DNA of 64,000 nt from Paraburkholderia fungorum (GTDB taxonomy: Bacteria > Pseudomonadota > Gammaproteobacteria > Burkholderiales > Burkholderiaceae), in assembly GCF_900099835.1 (NCBI RefSeq), contig NZ_FNKP01000001.1, forward strand, positions 1,240,001 through 1,304,000, given 5' to 3'. The translations under genes were made by a program, and so were the position numbers. The notes under the pieces are model-generated. The model did not search any database and was not told the DNA's origin. It worked only from the letters and a program-made list of their open reading frames with translations. Every line of letters begins with the position of its first letter. Position 1 is the first letter of the stretch. Shown here one piece after another: positions 25,900-33,964 of this stretch.

Positions 25900-27336
25900 T
25901 CAGGCGGCTCGCGTTTTACCTTGCTGCACGATGCGCATCATGCTCACGACCGCCGCCACGGCCGAAAATCCTGCGGCCACATAGAGCGCAATGAAGGTGC
26001 CGTTTTTCGGCGCAATGCCGAAGATCAACGCGACCAGCGCCGCGCCGAGCGTCTGTCCGGTCAGGCGCGCGGTGCCGAGCATGCCGCTCGCGCCGCCGCT
26101 GCGCTCACGCGGCGCCGACGACAGAATCGTGCGATTGTTCGGCGACTGGAAGATGCCGAAGCCCACGCCGCACAACGCCATGCGCCACGCAATCTGCAAC
26201 GGCTCCGGGTGCGGGCCGAGCATCGCGAGCAGTAGCAGGCCGACAGCGAGCGCGGCGAGCCCTGCGCCGCCTAGCCAGCCCGATGAAATCCGGTCCGACA
26301 GCACGCCCGCAATCGGCGCCGCGATGATGATGACCGCAGGCCACGGCGTCATCAGCAGACCGGTTTCCACTTGCGACATGCCGAGCGTTTCCTGCAACAG
26401 AAACGGCAACGAAACGAAGGCCAGCATCTGCGCGCAAAACGAACACACCGACGTGCCGATCGATAACGCGAACACGGGAATCTTCAGCAGGTCGATCGGC
26501 AGCAACGGCGCGGCTTGCGTCAATTGACGCCGCACGAAGAAGTAGCCGATCACCAGCGCGGCGATGAACGCGATGGCGATCAGGCCGAGACGCTCACCGT
26601 GACCGAGGCCGTCGATGGCGAAAATCAGCAGCCCGAACACGAACGCATTCATGACCGCGCTGAGGTAGTCGTACGGCGATTCGTGACCGGGGTTCATCGG
26701 CAGCGCCTTGAAGCCGCCGATGATCGCCGCGATGCCGATCGGCACGTTGATCGCGAACAGCCACGGCCAGGTCGCCACCGCCAGCACGCCCGACGCGACC
26801 GTGGGTCCGATTGCCGACGACACGGCGACCACCATCGCGTTGATCGACACGCCGCGTCCGAGTTGCGCGGGCGGGTAGATCATCCGCACCAGCGCGGTAT
26901 TCACGCTCATGATGCCCGCCGCACCGAAGCCCTGAACGACGCGCGCAAGTGCAAGACTCTGCAGCGACGTGGACAACGCGCAGCCGAACGATGCAGCCGT
27001 GAACAGGATCAGCCCGCCCAGATAGATGCGCCGGTAGCCGATCCGGTCGCCGAGCGAGGCGAGCGGCAGCAGCGAAATCGTGATCGCCAGTTGATAGGCG
27101 TTGACGACCCAGATCGAACTCGCCGAGCTGGCGTTCAGCGTGCGCGCGATGGTTGGCAGTGCGACGTTGGCGATCGCGCTGTCGAGCACGGCGAGCGTCA
27201 GCGCAAGGGCAATGACGAGCATCGCCCAGTAGCGTTGCGGAACGGGCAGACCCTGTTCGCTATGGTCGGGCGGTGCGTCGGCGGAGGTGGCGGCTGACGT
27301 GTCTCTGGCGTCGTTGCGCGAAGGTTGGGCTTGCAT
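25900..27336 (-). CDS. MFS drug exporter, DHA2 (EmrB/QacA-like) family
   Basis: 478 residues with about 14 hydrophobic segments, as in the 14-TMS DHA2 drug:H+ antiporters. Motif A is GDRIGYRRIYLGG after TM2, motif B region ALARVVQGFGAAGIM in TM4, and motif C region SSAIGPTVASGVL in TM5. Asp in LAVLDSAIANVALPTIA (TM1) is the typical D1 motif. Cytoplasmic N-terminus is about 35 polar residues. No membrane fusion protein gene is adjacent, so it probably acts alone at the inner membrane. Substrate unknown. Confidence 0.9.
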   Translation of the reverse strand: MQAQPSRNDARDTSAATSADAPPDHSEQGLPVPQRYWAMLVIALALTLAVLDSAIANVALPTIARTLNASSASSIWVVNAYQLAITISLLPLASLGDRIGYRRIYLGGLILFTAASFGCALSTSLQSLALARVVQGFGAAGIMSVNTALVRMIYPPAQLGRGVSINAMVVAVSSAIGPTVASGVLAVATWPWLFAINVPIGIAAIIGGFKALPMNPGHESPYDYLSAVMNAFVFGLLIFAIDGLGHGERLGLIAIAFIAALVIGYFFVRRQLTQAAPLLPIDLLKIPVFALSIGTSVCSFCAQMLAFVSLPFLLQETLGMSQVETGLLMTPWPAVIIIAAPIAGVLSDRISSGWLGGAGLAALAVGLLLLAMLGPHPEPLQIAWRMALCGVGFGIFQSPNNRTILSSAPRERSGGASGMLGTARLTGQTLGAALVALIFGIAPKNGTFIALYVAAGFSAVAAVVSMMRIVQQGKTRAA

Positions 27337-27520
27337 CGATTGTTTGATTTGTGATGGTACGGTTCGACGCTCGGGCGACGGGCGGCGCGCATTGCCCGTC
27401 GTGGTGAAAGCGCAGCGTTGTTGCGGATGAAGCTGCCGGCCGGGTTATTCGCGCAGGCTGGCGTGAGGAAGCCTGCGAGATGTGCGTGATGTCCACACGC
27501 CGGCAACTTGCGTCACGTTT

Positions 27521-28024
27521 CTACTTCAATTCGTACAACCCGGTGTGGGTGGTCGAATCCAGTTCGTTCAGATGCGTCATGAAGCGCGCCACCGCATTGG
27601 TGGTCTCCGGATTGACCGGCAGATGCGGCACCTTCAGCGCATGCAGCCGGAAGATGTAGCGATGCGCCTTGTCGCCACGCGGCGGCGCGGCGCCGCCAAA
27701 ACCGACCGTGCCGTAATCGTTGTGCATTTGCAGCGCGCCTTGCGGCAGTAGCGAACCGTCTGCTTTGCCCGCGTTGCGCGACAGCGAGCGGGCGTCGGCC
27801 GGGATGTTCACCACGACCCAGTGCCAGAAGCCGCTGCCGGTCGGCGCGTCGGGATCGTGAACGGTGAGGGCGAAGCTTTGAGTGTCGGGCGGCGGTGCGT
27901 CCCACTGCAACGCGGGCGAGATGTTTTCGCCATCCACGCCGAATGCCTTGTCGTGATATTCGTGGGCTTTCGGCATGAAGCCGTTGGTGGGAAATTCGTC
28001 GGACCAGAGACGGAAATCAGCCAT
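27521..28024 (-). CDS. YbhB/YbcL family (PEBP) protein
   Basis: 167 residues from the ATG at 28024, which has GGGAGG before it; upstream codons lack family similarity. Phosphatidylethanolamine-binding-protein fold: LWSDEFPTNGFMPKAHEY, NISPALQWDAPPPDTQSFAL, DPDAPTGSGFWHWVVVNIP (the conserved DPDAP and HW motifs) and GGAAPPRGDKAHRYIFRL. Bacterial members are Raf-kinase-inhibitor-like and mostly of unknown role. No signal peptide, so cytoplasmic. It stands alone between the MFS and vsr genes. Confidence 0.9.
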   Translation of the reverse strand: MADFRLWSDEFPTNGFMPKAHEYHDKAFGVDGENISPALQWDAPPPDTQSFALTVHDPDAPTGSGFWHWVVVNIPADARSLSRNAGKADGSLLPQGALQMHNDYGTVGFGGAAPPRGDKAHRYIFRLHALKVPHLPVNPETTNAVARFMTHLNELDSTTHTGLYELK

Positions 28025-28233
28025 GATGTGCCTCCCTTGTTGATTGGTTCTGGGATCGTCGGGGCACAGCGGATTTGCAGTGGGCCAGCGTCGCGTTGGC
28101 GATTGTGGCGTCGCGCAAAAGTGCTCCGAATTAGCCAATCGAGTGTATCACCAGCGGCTTTCGGAGTCGCTCCAGATGGGCATTCACGACAGCGACGCGC
28201 GGCGCAAGTCGGCCACCGGTTATGCCGCTGTGT

Positions 28234-28680
28234 TCAGCCGCGTTCCTCGAACTCCGGCGCGTCGCTTCTTAGCCATTCGACGAGTCGCTGCAATACTCCT
28301 TCGATATCGCGATTGGCGCCCCGCAATGCGCATTCCCACACGACGCCGACGCGCCAGCCGTCAGCGAGCAATGCGTGGTGAACCTTGTCGTCGTTAGTGC
28401 GGTTGCGGCCGATCTTGTCGCGCCAGAACTCGGGCCGCGTCTGCGGCCATTTGAAAAGACGGCAATCGTGACCGTGCCAGAAACAGCCATGCACGAGCAC
28501 CACGGCACGATAGCGCGGCAGCACGATGTCGGGCCGTCCCGGCAGATCTCGCACGTCGAGACGAAAGCGGAAGCCCTGCCGATGCAGCAGGCTGCGGATC
28601 AGGATTTCGGGCTTGGTATTGCGTCCGCGAATGCCGGACATCATCCGGCTGCGGGTCGCGCTATCGACGATATCGACCAT
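28234..28680 (-). CDS. vsr: Very short patch repair endonuclease
   Basis: Nicks DNA 5' of T in T:G mismatches that arise by deamination of Dcm-methylated cytosine. 148 residues, close to E. coli Vsr (156). Conserved MSGIRGRNTKPE zinc/N-terminal region, then LPGRPDIVLPRYRAVVLVHG with Asp51 and His64, and CFWHGHDC with His69, in the same numbering as E. coli. Thr63 of E. coli Vsr is Val63 here. The gene is 57 bp downstream of dcm on the same strand, the expected partnership. Confidence 0.93.
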   Translation of the reverse strand: MVDIVDSATRSRMMSGIRGRNTKPEILIRSLLHRQGFRFRLDVRDLPGRPDIVLPRYRAVVLVHGCFWHGHDCRLFKWPQTRPEFWRDKIGRNRTNDDKVHHALLADGWRVGVVWECALRGANRDIEGVLQRLVEWLRSDAPEFEERG

Positions 28681-28737
28681 GTTCAGCGCCGCGATAACGC
28701 ATGGCCGCGTTCAGTGGCAGCGACGGCGGCGAACCGC

Positions 28738-30018
28738 TCACGCGTACAGCGACAAAGCTTGCTTCGAACCATGACGGGTTTCCTCGGCGAGCAGGGTTTG
28801 CACATGCGGCAGCATGATGCGCGCCACTTCGCGCATCACCGGCATCACGACGCTGTTGCCGAACTGCCGGTACGCCTGCGTATCGCTGACGGGAATCCGG
28901 AAGGTGTCGGGAAAGCCCATCAGCCGCGCGCACTCACGCGGCGTCAGGCGGCGCGGACGCGCCGACTCGCCTTGATACACCAGGATCTCGGAGCCGTCCT
29001 TGTGATAACGCGCCGACAGCGTACGCGTGACGCTGTCCGGGTATGCCATACCGAAACCGAAGCCATTGCCCGCCGCGCGATGCTTCGCGGCGTAGTTCTG
29101 CAGATACGTCCAGAGGTTGGCAGTGAGCGTGTACTTCGGCTGCACACGCCGGGCGGCGTGGTCGAAGAAGCGGTCGTGGTCCCACGGCAGCACGGGCTCG
29201 CTGCCATCCGTGCGATGCAGGATCGAACCGAGACGCGGGCCGCTTTCCGGCAGTTGCAGGTCGTCCCACGAGAAATCCGTCTTGCCGCGAAAGCCGACGA
29301 TGATGATCCGCTCACGGTGCTGCGGCGTGAAATGCTGGCCATCGATCACGCGGTAATGCACTTCGTAGCCGAGTTCGTCGCGCAGGGTTTGCACGATCAC
29401 GTCGAAGGTACGGCCTTTATCGTGCGAGAGCAGGTTCTTCACGTTCTCCAGCAGGAACGCAGCGGGACGCTTCGCCGCGATGATCCGCGCGACATCGAAA
29501 AAGAGCGTGCCTTGAGTCGTGCATTCGAAACCATGCGGGCGGCCCAGCGCGTTTTTCTTGCTGACGCCCGCAATCGAAAACGGCTGGCACGGGAAACCGC
29601 CGAGCAGCACATCGTGGCTCGGCACTTCTTCGGCGGGAAACGAAACGATGTCGCCGATCAGCGCGTGTTCGTCGCCCGCGGGGTAGTTCTCGCGATAGGT
29701 GCGGGTGGAAAAATCGTTCCACTCGCTAGTGAAGACGCACTCGCCGCCGTGCGCTTCGAAGCCCATTCGGATTCCGCCGATGCCCGCGAACAGGTCGATA
29801 AAGCGGAATTGCGCGTTGCCGTTGCTGTCGCCCTTTGCGCGCGCGCCCTGATAAAGCAGATCGCGCAACGCGGGTTCCAGCATGGCCGGGCACGGCGTTT
29901 CGCCTTTTTCCCAGCGACGCACCGTCTTGATGTCCTTGCCGACGTGCGCGGCGATTTCGCGTTGGGTAAAGCGGGTACGCGCTTGCCGGAGCAGGTTGAG
30001 CGGGGAGGCGACGGTCAC
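28738..30018 (-). CDS. dcm: Dcm-type cytosine-5 DNA methyltransferase with N-terminal HTH
   Basis: 426 residues. An N-terminal HTH (about 18-40, [20 protein letters not shown]) precedes the catalytic domain: motif [21 protein letters not shown], motif [14 protein letters not shown] with catalytic Cys144, motif [14 protein letters not shown], motif [15 protein letters not shown], motif [10 protein letters not shown]. The target-recognition region ([38 protein letters not shown]) resembles E. coli Dcm closely, so CCWGG is the predicted target. Vsr is adjacent; no restriction enzyme gene is seen. The HTH may repress its own promoter, which has a palindrome at 30053. Confidence 0.93.
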   Translation of the reverse strand: MTVASPLNLLRQARTRFTQREIAAHVGKDIKTVRRWEKGETPCPAMLEPALRDLLYQGARAKGDSNGNAQFRFIDLFAGIGGIRMGFEAHGGECVFTSEWNDFSTRTYRENYPAGDEHALIGDIVSFPAEEVPSHDVLLGGFPCQPFSIAGVSKKNALGRPHGFECTTQGTLFFDVARIIAAKRPAAFLLENVKNLLSHDKGRTFDVIVQTLRDELGYEVHYRVIDGQHFTPQHRERIIIVGFRGKTDFSWDDLQLPESGPRLGSILHRTDGSEPVLPWDHDRFFDHAARRVQPKYTLTANLWTYLQNYAAKHRAAGNGFGFGMAYPDSVTRTLSARYHKDGSEILVYQGESARPRRLTPRECARLMGFPDTFRIPVSDTQAYRQFGNSVVMPVMREVARIMLPHVQTLLAEETRHGSKQALSLYA

Positions 30019-30052
30019 AGAAGTCCTTGCTGGGAATTTTTGCGGACATTAT

Positions 30053-30063
30053 GACCTAAGGTC
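30053..30063. promoter_or_regulatory. Palindrome in the dcm promoter region
   Basis: GACCTAAGGTC is an 11-bp perfect palindrome around a central A, 35 bp upstream of the dcm start. It is a candidate site for autoregulation by the Dcm N-terminal HTH, as described for EcoRII- and SsoII-type methyltransferases. Confidence 0.45.
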
Positions 30064-30209
30064 GTCCCGTTTTCTGTTTTTTCAGGGCAAGGCGGCAGAA
30101 AATTTCCCGTAAAACTCGGTGAAAAAAGGGGCAGGGCGACTAAACCGGCTTGTCACAATTGCGCGTGTACGCTTGCGAGGTGACGCGAATCCCTGCGTTG
30201 CGACGTGTT

Positions 30210-30240
30210 AAGGCCGCGACCTGGATCGCGGCCTTCTTTT
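30210..30240 (+). terminator. Rho-independent terminator without an obvious gene
   Basis: AAGGCCGCGA (30210-30219), loop CCTGGA, TCGCGGCCTT (30226-30235), then CTTTTT. It is a strong plus-strand terminator, but the flanking genes both run on the minus strand. It may end a small RNA. Confidence 0.7.
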
Positions 30241-30354
30241 TATACGGGGCAAATGGCTGGGGAAGGGCGGCAGGTCGACGCGCAGAGACCGGCGACGCAG
30301 CATCGCGCCGCCTGAAATCAAGCGTGGAAGTCAGTCCGCAAACCCGCCTGAAAA

Positions 30355-30681
30355 TCAGGCAGGATGGCGCGCGCTCGATGAGAGCTGCGGCGCAAGTGCC
30401 GACGCAGCGGGCGGAGGCAGCGTGTCCCATCGAGGCTCGGGCTCCGCTTCGAACTGGCGCAGTTGAAGCAGGAGGCTGTCTATCGCGCAGAGTTGCGGAT
30501 GCGAGAGGTGGCAGGCGTCGAGCAACTGGAACAGACGCTGGCGCCAGTAGGCGACCGGCAAGATCGGGCCGCCCAGGTCACCGTGTAAAGCTAACCGCAT
30601 CACACGCGTAATGTGCGCGATGTCGTGATCGATCAGCGCGATTTGGGACGACCCGGCAAGCGTATTGAGTTTGCGATCCAT
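30355..30681 (-). CDS. Hypothetical protein
   Basis: 108 residues; GGAGGAGCT lies directly before the ATG at 30681. The first ~75 residues look like folded helical protein (SSQIALIDHDIAHITRVMRL, YWRQRLFQLLDACHLSHPQL); the tail is Pro/Ala/Ser-rich. No signal peptide or membrane segment and no family recognised. Divergent from the csbD-like gene, whose sigma-54 promoter lies about 120 bp away on the other strand. Confidence 0.7.
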   Translation of the reverse strand: MDRKLNTLAGSSQIALIDHDIAHITRVMRLALHGDLGGPILPVAYWRQRLFQLLDACHLSHPQLCAIDSLLLQLRQFEAEPEPRWDTLPPPAASALAPQLSSSARHPA

Positions 30682-30798
30682 AGCTCCTCCATCGCTGTAT
30701 TACGGCACTGCCCGACGGGACTTTAGGCCCTATTTAAATTTTTTTTGAGGCCTGCCGTGGCCGATAAATCCGCGGTGAACGAGCCATCAAAGAGGCGC

Positions 30799-30814
30799 GG
30801 GCACAGCCGTTGCT
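30799..30814 (+). promoter_or_regulatory. Sigma-54 promoter of the CsbD-family gene
   Basis: GGGCACAGCCGTTGCT: GG (30800-30801) and GC (30812-30813) exactly 10 nt apart, TTGCT at -12. It is 55 bp upstream of the CsbD ATG at 30869. Confidence 0.72.
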
Positions 30815-30868
30815 CGATAGGGATACTGGCGTAATGTCGCGCTGGCATTCCAAATAGTGGAGCCGAAC

Positions 30869-31060
30869 ATGAACAAGGACCAGGTGAAGGGCGTGGCCGA
30901 ACAGGTCAAGGGCAAGGTCAACGAAGCGATTGGTAAGGCTACGGACAACCCCGGCAAGGAATTGAAGGGCGACTTGCAGCAAGGCGCGGGCAAGGTGCAG
31001 AAGGCCTACGGCGATGCGAAGGAAGACGCGAAAGACAACGCGAAGCGCAACGCGCCGTAA
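30869..31060 (+). CDS. CsbD family stress protein
   Basis: 63 residues, start MNKDQVKGVAEQVKGKVNEA with GGAG before it; an in-frame GTG four codons upstream is less likely because it overlaps that site. The sequence is the CsbD pattern: highly charged, Lys/Gly-rich repeats (GKATDNPGKELKGDLQQGAG, AYGDAKEDAKDNAK), probably disordered. CsbD is a sigma-B general stress protein in Bacillus and YjbJ is an RpoS-linked abundant protein in E. coli. Here a sigma-54 promoter precedes it and a strong terminator follows. Molecular role unknown. Confidence 0.92.
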   Translation: MNKDQVKGVAEQVKGKVNEAIGKATDNPGKELKGDLQQGAGKVQKAYGDAKEDAKDNAKRNAP

Positions 31061-31130
31061 TCGGGCTGGCGATCGTCGGGCGCACGCTTAGTGTGATCGC
31101 CCGTGATCGAAGCCGGTCGCCCAGGGCGAC

Positions 31131-31160
31131 AAAAGAGGTGCTTCGGCACCTCTTTTCTTT
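31131..31160 (+). terminator. Terminator of the CsbD-family gene
   Basis: AAAAGAGGTGC (31131-31141), loop TTCG, GCACCTCTTTT (31146-31156), followed by CTTTTT. Strong tetraloop terminator about 70 nt after the stop. Confidence 0.9.
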
Positions 31161-31318
31161 TTCGCGCGATCGCGCAACGGTGCAATGGATAGCCTGATGC
31201 GCATTGGATAGTTTTCGGGTCGCGACGCCTGGGAGTAACCCGGCATTGGCTTGGGGAGCATTCCTTGTGCGGTGCGTCGCCCTTTAGACTTGGCGCATCC
31301 CACACGGAGGTAGCGCCA

Positions 31319-31540
31319 ATGACACCCGAAAAAGTGCTTTCGATGTTCGAACGGCAGTACCTGGAGGGCAAAGCGCCCGTCGATCTTGAACCGACCTGCG
31401 CGAGCTATGCCACGTGGTTGTCGGTGGCGTGGGAGCTGCTCGACGGCGAGCAGAAGACGCTGCTGCTGACGGTCGGCGCGGCGTTGTGGCGTGAAGGCTA
31501 TAACTCGCGTGCCGGGACGGCGACTAAAGATTTGTGGTGA
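31319..31540 (+). CDS. Small conserved hypothetical protein
   Basis: 73 residues from the ATG at 31319, preceded by CGGAGG. Contains SMFERQYLEGKAPVDLEPTC and SYATWLSVAWELLDGEQKTL, suggesting a compact helical protein, and ends with TKDLW. No membrane segment, signal peptide or known family recognised. It stands alone between the CsbD and glutathione transferase genes. Confidence 0.7.
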   Translation: MTPEKVLSMFERQYLEGKAPVDLEPTCASYATWLSVAWELLDGEQKTLLLTVGAALWREGYNSRAGTATKDLW

Positions 31541-31744
31541 TGCCCGCTATCGGCGGTGAGCCGGCCGCGATTGGCTGGCGGGTAGCGCGTGGAATATTTT
31601 TGCAAAAATTCCAGTGCGGATTCCAACGCGGCACGTGCGCCGTGCATTGCCGGAAGCAGTCTCCGACGCGTTGCGCCAAGTCGGTTTATATTGGGCGATT
31701 CCGTTTTTACCCGCACAACTCACGCTCAAAGGTGCCCCCGTCTC

Positions 31745-32452
31745 ATGACCGATTTATCCGCGTTTCCGATCACGAAGAAGTGGCCTGCCGCCCATCCTGA
31801 CCTGCTTCAGCTTTACTCGCTGCCGACGCCGAACGGCGTGAAAGTGTCGATCATGCTCGAAGAAACCGGTTTGCCGTATGAACCGCATCTGGTGCGCTTC
31901 GACACGAACGATCAGATGACGCCGGAGTTTCTATCGCTGAATCCGAACAACAAGATTCCGGCGATTCTCGATCCGAACGGGCCGGACGGTAAGCCGCTCG
32001 CGCTATTCGAATCGGGCGCGATTCTGCTGTATCTGGCGGAAAAAAGCGGGCAATTGATTCCGCAAGATACCGCCGGGCGCTATGAGGCGATTCAGTGGGT
32101 GATGTTCCAGATGGGCGGCATCGGTCCGATGTTCGGCCAGCTTGGCTTCTTCCACAAATTCGCAGGCAAGGAGTACGAAGACAAGCGTCCGCGCGACCGT
32201 TATGTGGCTGAATCGAAGCGTCTGCTCGGCGTGCTGGATCGGCAACTCGAAGGGCGTGACTGGATTCTCGGCGACGCGTATTCGATCGCCGATATCGCGA
32301 CTTTCCCGTGGGTGCGCAACCTGGCGGGCTTTTACGAAGCGGGCGAACTCGTCGGCATTCAGGACTTTCCGAACGTGACGCGTGTGCTGGCGAAGTTCGT
32401 TGCGCGTCCGGCGGTGGAGCGGGGTTTGAATATTCCGCGACGTCCGGCCTGA
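31745..32452 (+). CDS. Glutathione S-transferase, YfcG/YghU-like
   Basis: Cytoplasmic thiol transferase or disulphide reductase, 235 residues. The N-terminal thioredoxin-like domain begins LQLYSLPTPNGVKVSIMLEE, in which TPNG replaces the catalytic Ser/Tyr as in the Nu class (YfcG, YghU). The glutathione-binding loop NPNNKIPAILDP and the SNAIL-like motif FESGAILLYL are present. The C-terminal helical domain includes RDWILGDAYSIADIATFPWV. The start at 31745 matches the family N-terminus. Nu-class enzymes have disulphide-bond reductase activity; the natural substrate here is unknown. Confidence 0.92.
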   Translation: MTDLSAFPITKKWPAAHPDLLQLYSLPTPNGVKVSIMLEETGLPYEPHLVRFDTNDQMTPEFLSLNPNNKIPAILDPNGPDGKPLALFESGAILLYLAEKSGQLIPQDTAGRYEAIQWVMFQMGGIGPMFGQLGFFHKFAGKEYEDKRPRDRYVAESKRLLGVLDRQLEGRDWILGDAYSIADIATFPWVRNLAGFYEAGELVGIQDFPNVTRVLAKFVARPAVERGLNIPRRPA

Positions 32453-32799
32453 GCGGTCGGTTCAGTCGCGCGGATCACCCTGATTCCGCGCGACGCTCGC
32501 ATGCCGGTCACTCGCCGCCGCCACGCAATGTGCGGCGGTTAGCGCGAATCAATGACATCTTTGTGACCGGCTCGAAATAAAAGCGATCGTCCGAATCCGG
32601 CGATCCATTCCCCGGCGCGCCGGAAAACAGTGGGTTAACCTTCTTTCGACTGGCCGCGATATGCTCAGGCATTTTCGTTCCAGCGCAGTCCGTGCGGTGC
32701 GCGATGCCGGCAAACGCGCGGCCATCGTCACGATTTCATTTTCGACGGATACATTGCTGAATCCGCGAATCGGGACGGGAAGCGAACCTTCAATGATCT
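32453..32799. other. Gap between glutathione transferase and ZntB-like genes
   Basis: About 347 bp without a supported gene. A GC-rich inverted repeat near 32510-32540 (CCGCCGC ... GCGGCGG) may end the transferase transcript, though no T-tract follows. It also holds the promoter of the transporter gene. Confidence 0.4.
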
Positions 32800-33855
32800 A
32801 TGAAAGCTGATCTGCTATTGCAAACCTACGGTGCGGATTCGACCGGTATGGTGTGCGGCTTCCTCTTTACTCCCACGCTCGCCGGGCGCGCGGTCGACGC
32901 CGACGAGGTCGCCGAATGGCTTCGCGAGCAGGAAGCGAACGGTACGAGCGGCGTGAACGGCCCGGCGAACGAGACCGGCGAATTCTTGTGGCTGCACTTT
33001 AATCTGGCCCACAGCGCGAGCGAGCGCTGGATGAAAACGCAGCTCGAATTGCCCGAGGGTTTTTACGACGCGTTGCGCGAAGGCTCGCATTCGACGCGTA
33101 TCGAACACGCGGACGGCGCACTGCGCGCGGTCGTCAACGACGTGATGTTCAATCTGGAATTCATCCCGTCCGACATCGCGACATTATGGATTTACGCGAA
33201 TCAGCGGATCATCGTCACCGCGCGTCTGAAGCCGCTGCGTTCCGTGGACCGCCTGCGCGCGTCGGTCCGCGAAGGCGAGGTCTTCAGATCGCCGACCGAA
33301 CTGCTGGTTCATCTGATGCGCGATCAGGCCGACCTGCTGGTGCAGATCGTGCGGCGCACCAGTACCGATGTCGACCGGATCGAAGACCGCTTCCTGTCGC
33401 AGCGTCCGACGCAGAACCGTCTCGATCTCGGCGCAATGCGCCGGACGCTGACCCGTCTGCAACGCATGCTCGCGCCCGAGCCCGGCGCGATTTTCCGGCT
33501 GCTGGCGAGGCCGCCGCGGTGGCTTCATCCCGAGGACGTGCAGGACTTGCGCGAATCGACGGAAGAGTTTTCGGTCGTGCTGTCGGACGTCGCCGGGTTG
33601 ATCGAGCGGGTCAGGCTGCTGCAGGAAGAAATCATTTCGCGGCTCGAAGAGCAGAACAACCGCACGCTGTTCACACTCACGCTCGTGACTGTTCTGGCGA
33701 TGCCGATCAACATCGTCGCGGGATTTTTCGGCATGAACGTCGGCGGCATTCCGCTCGCGGAAAATCGCCACGGCTTCTGGGTGATGGTGCTGCTGGTCGC
33801 GGGCTTCACCGGGCTGGCCGGCTGGTGGGCGTTTCGCCGCCGCAAGGAACAGTAG
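32800..33855 (+). CDS. CorA/ZntB-family metal ion transporter
   Basis: 351 residues. A long cytoplasmic N-terminal domain (to about 290) is followed by two C-terminal TM helices (TLFTLTLVTVLAMPINIVAGF and MVLLVAGFTGLAGWWAF). The signature loop between them reads GMNVGGIPLAENRHGFW: GMN as in CorA, but GGIP as in ZntB (GVNIGGIP). The long form and the GGIP favour ZntB-like zinc transport, possibly proton-coupled uptake. Metal specificity is not proven by sequence. Confidence 0.88.
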   Translation: MKADLLLQTYGADSTGMVCGFLFTPTLAGRAVDADEVAEWLREQEANGTSGVNGPANETGEFLWLHFNLAHSASERWMKTQLELPEGFYDALREGSHSTRIEHADGALRAVVNDVMFNLEFIPSDIATLWIYANQRIIVTARLKPLRSVDRLRASVREGEVFRSPTELLVHLMRDQADLLVQIVRRTSTDVDRIEDRFLSQRPTQNRLDLGAMRRTLTRLQRMLAPEPGAIFRLLARPPRWLHPEDVQDLRESTEEFSVVLSDVAGLIERVRLLQEEIISRLEEQNNRTLFTLTLVTVLAMPINIVAGFFGMNVGGIPLAENRHGFWVMVLLVAGFTGLAGWWAFRRRKEQ

Positions 33856-33964
33856 GCGCATGACGCGGCACGTCTGAGTTCCGGCACGGTTTGCATTCGC
33901 GCGCAACGTCAAACTCGCGGCGCTGGCACAATCGACAGGATCTTCGTTCCGTCCGGGAATCTTC

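Larger units (their letters stand above)
30019..30354. other. Gap upstream of dcm, with operator-like palindrome and an orphan terminator
   Basis: About 335 bp with no supported protein gene. It contains GACCTAAGGTC at 30053-30063 and a plus-strand terminator at 30210-30240 that no annotated plus-strand gene explains, which leaves room for a small RNA of up to about 150 nt. Confidence 0.4.
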
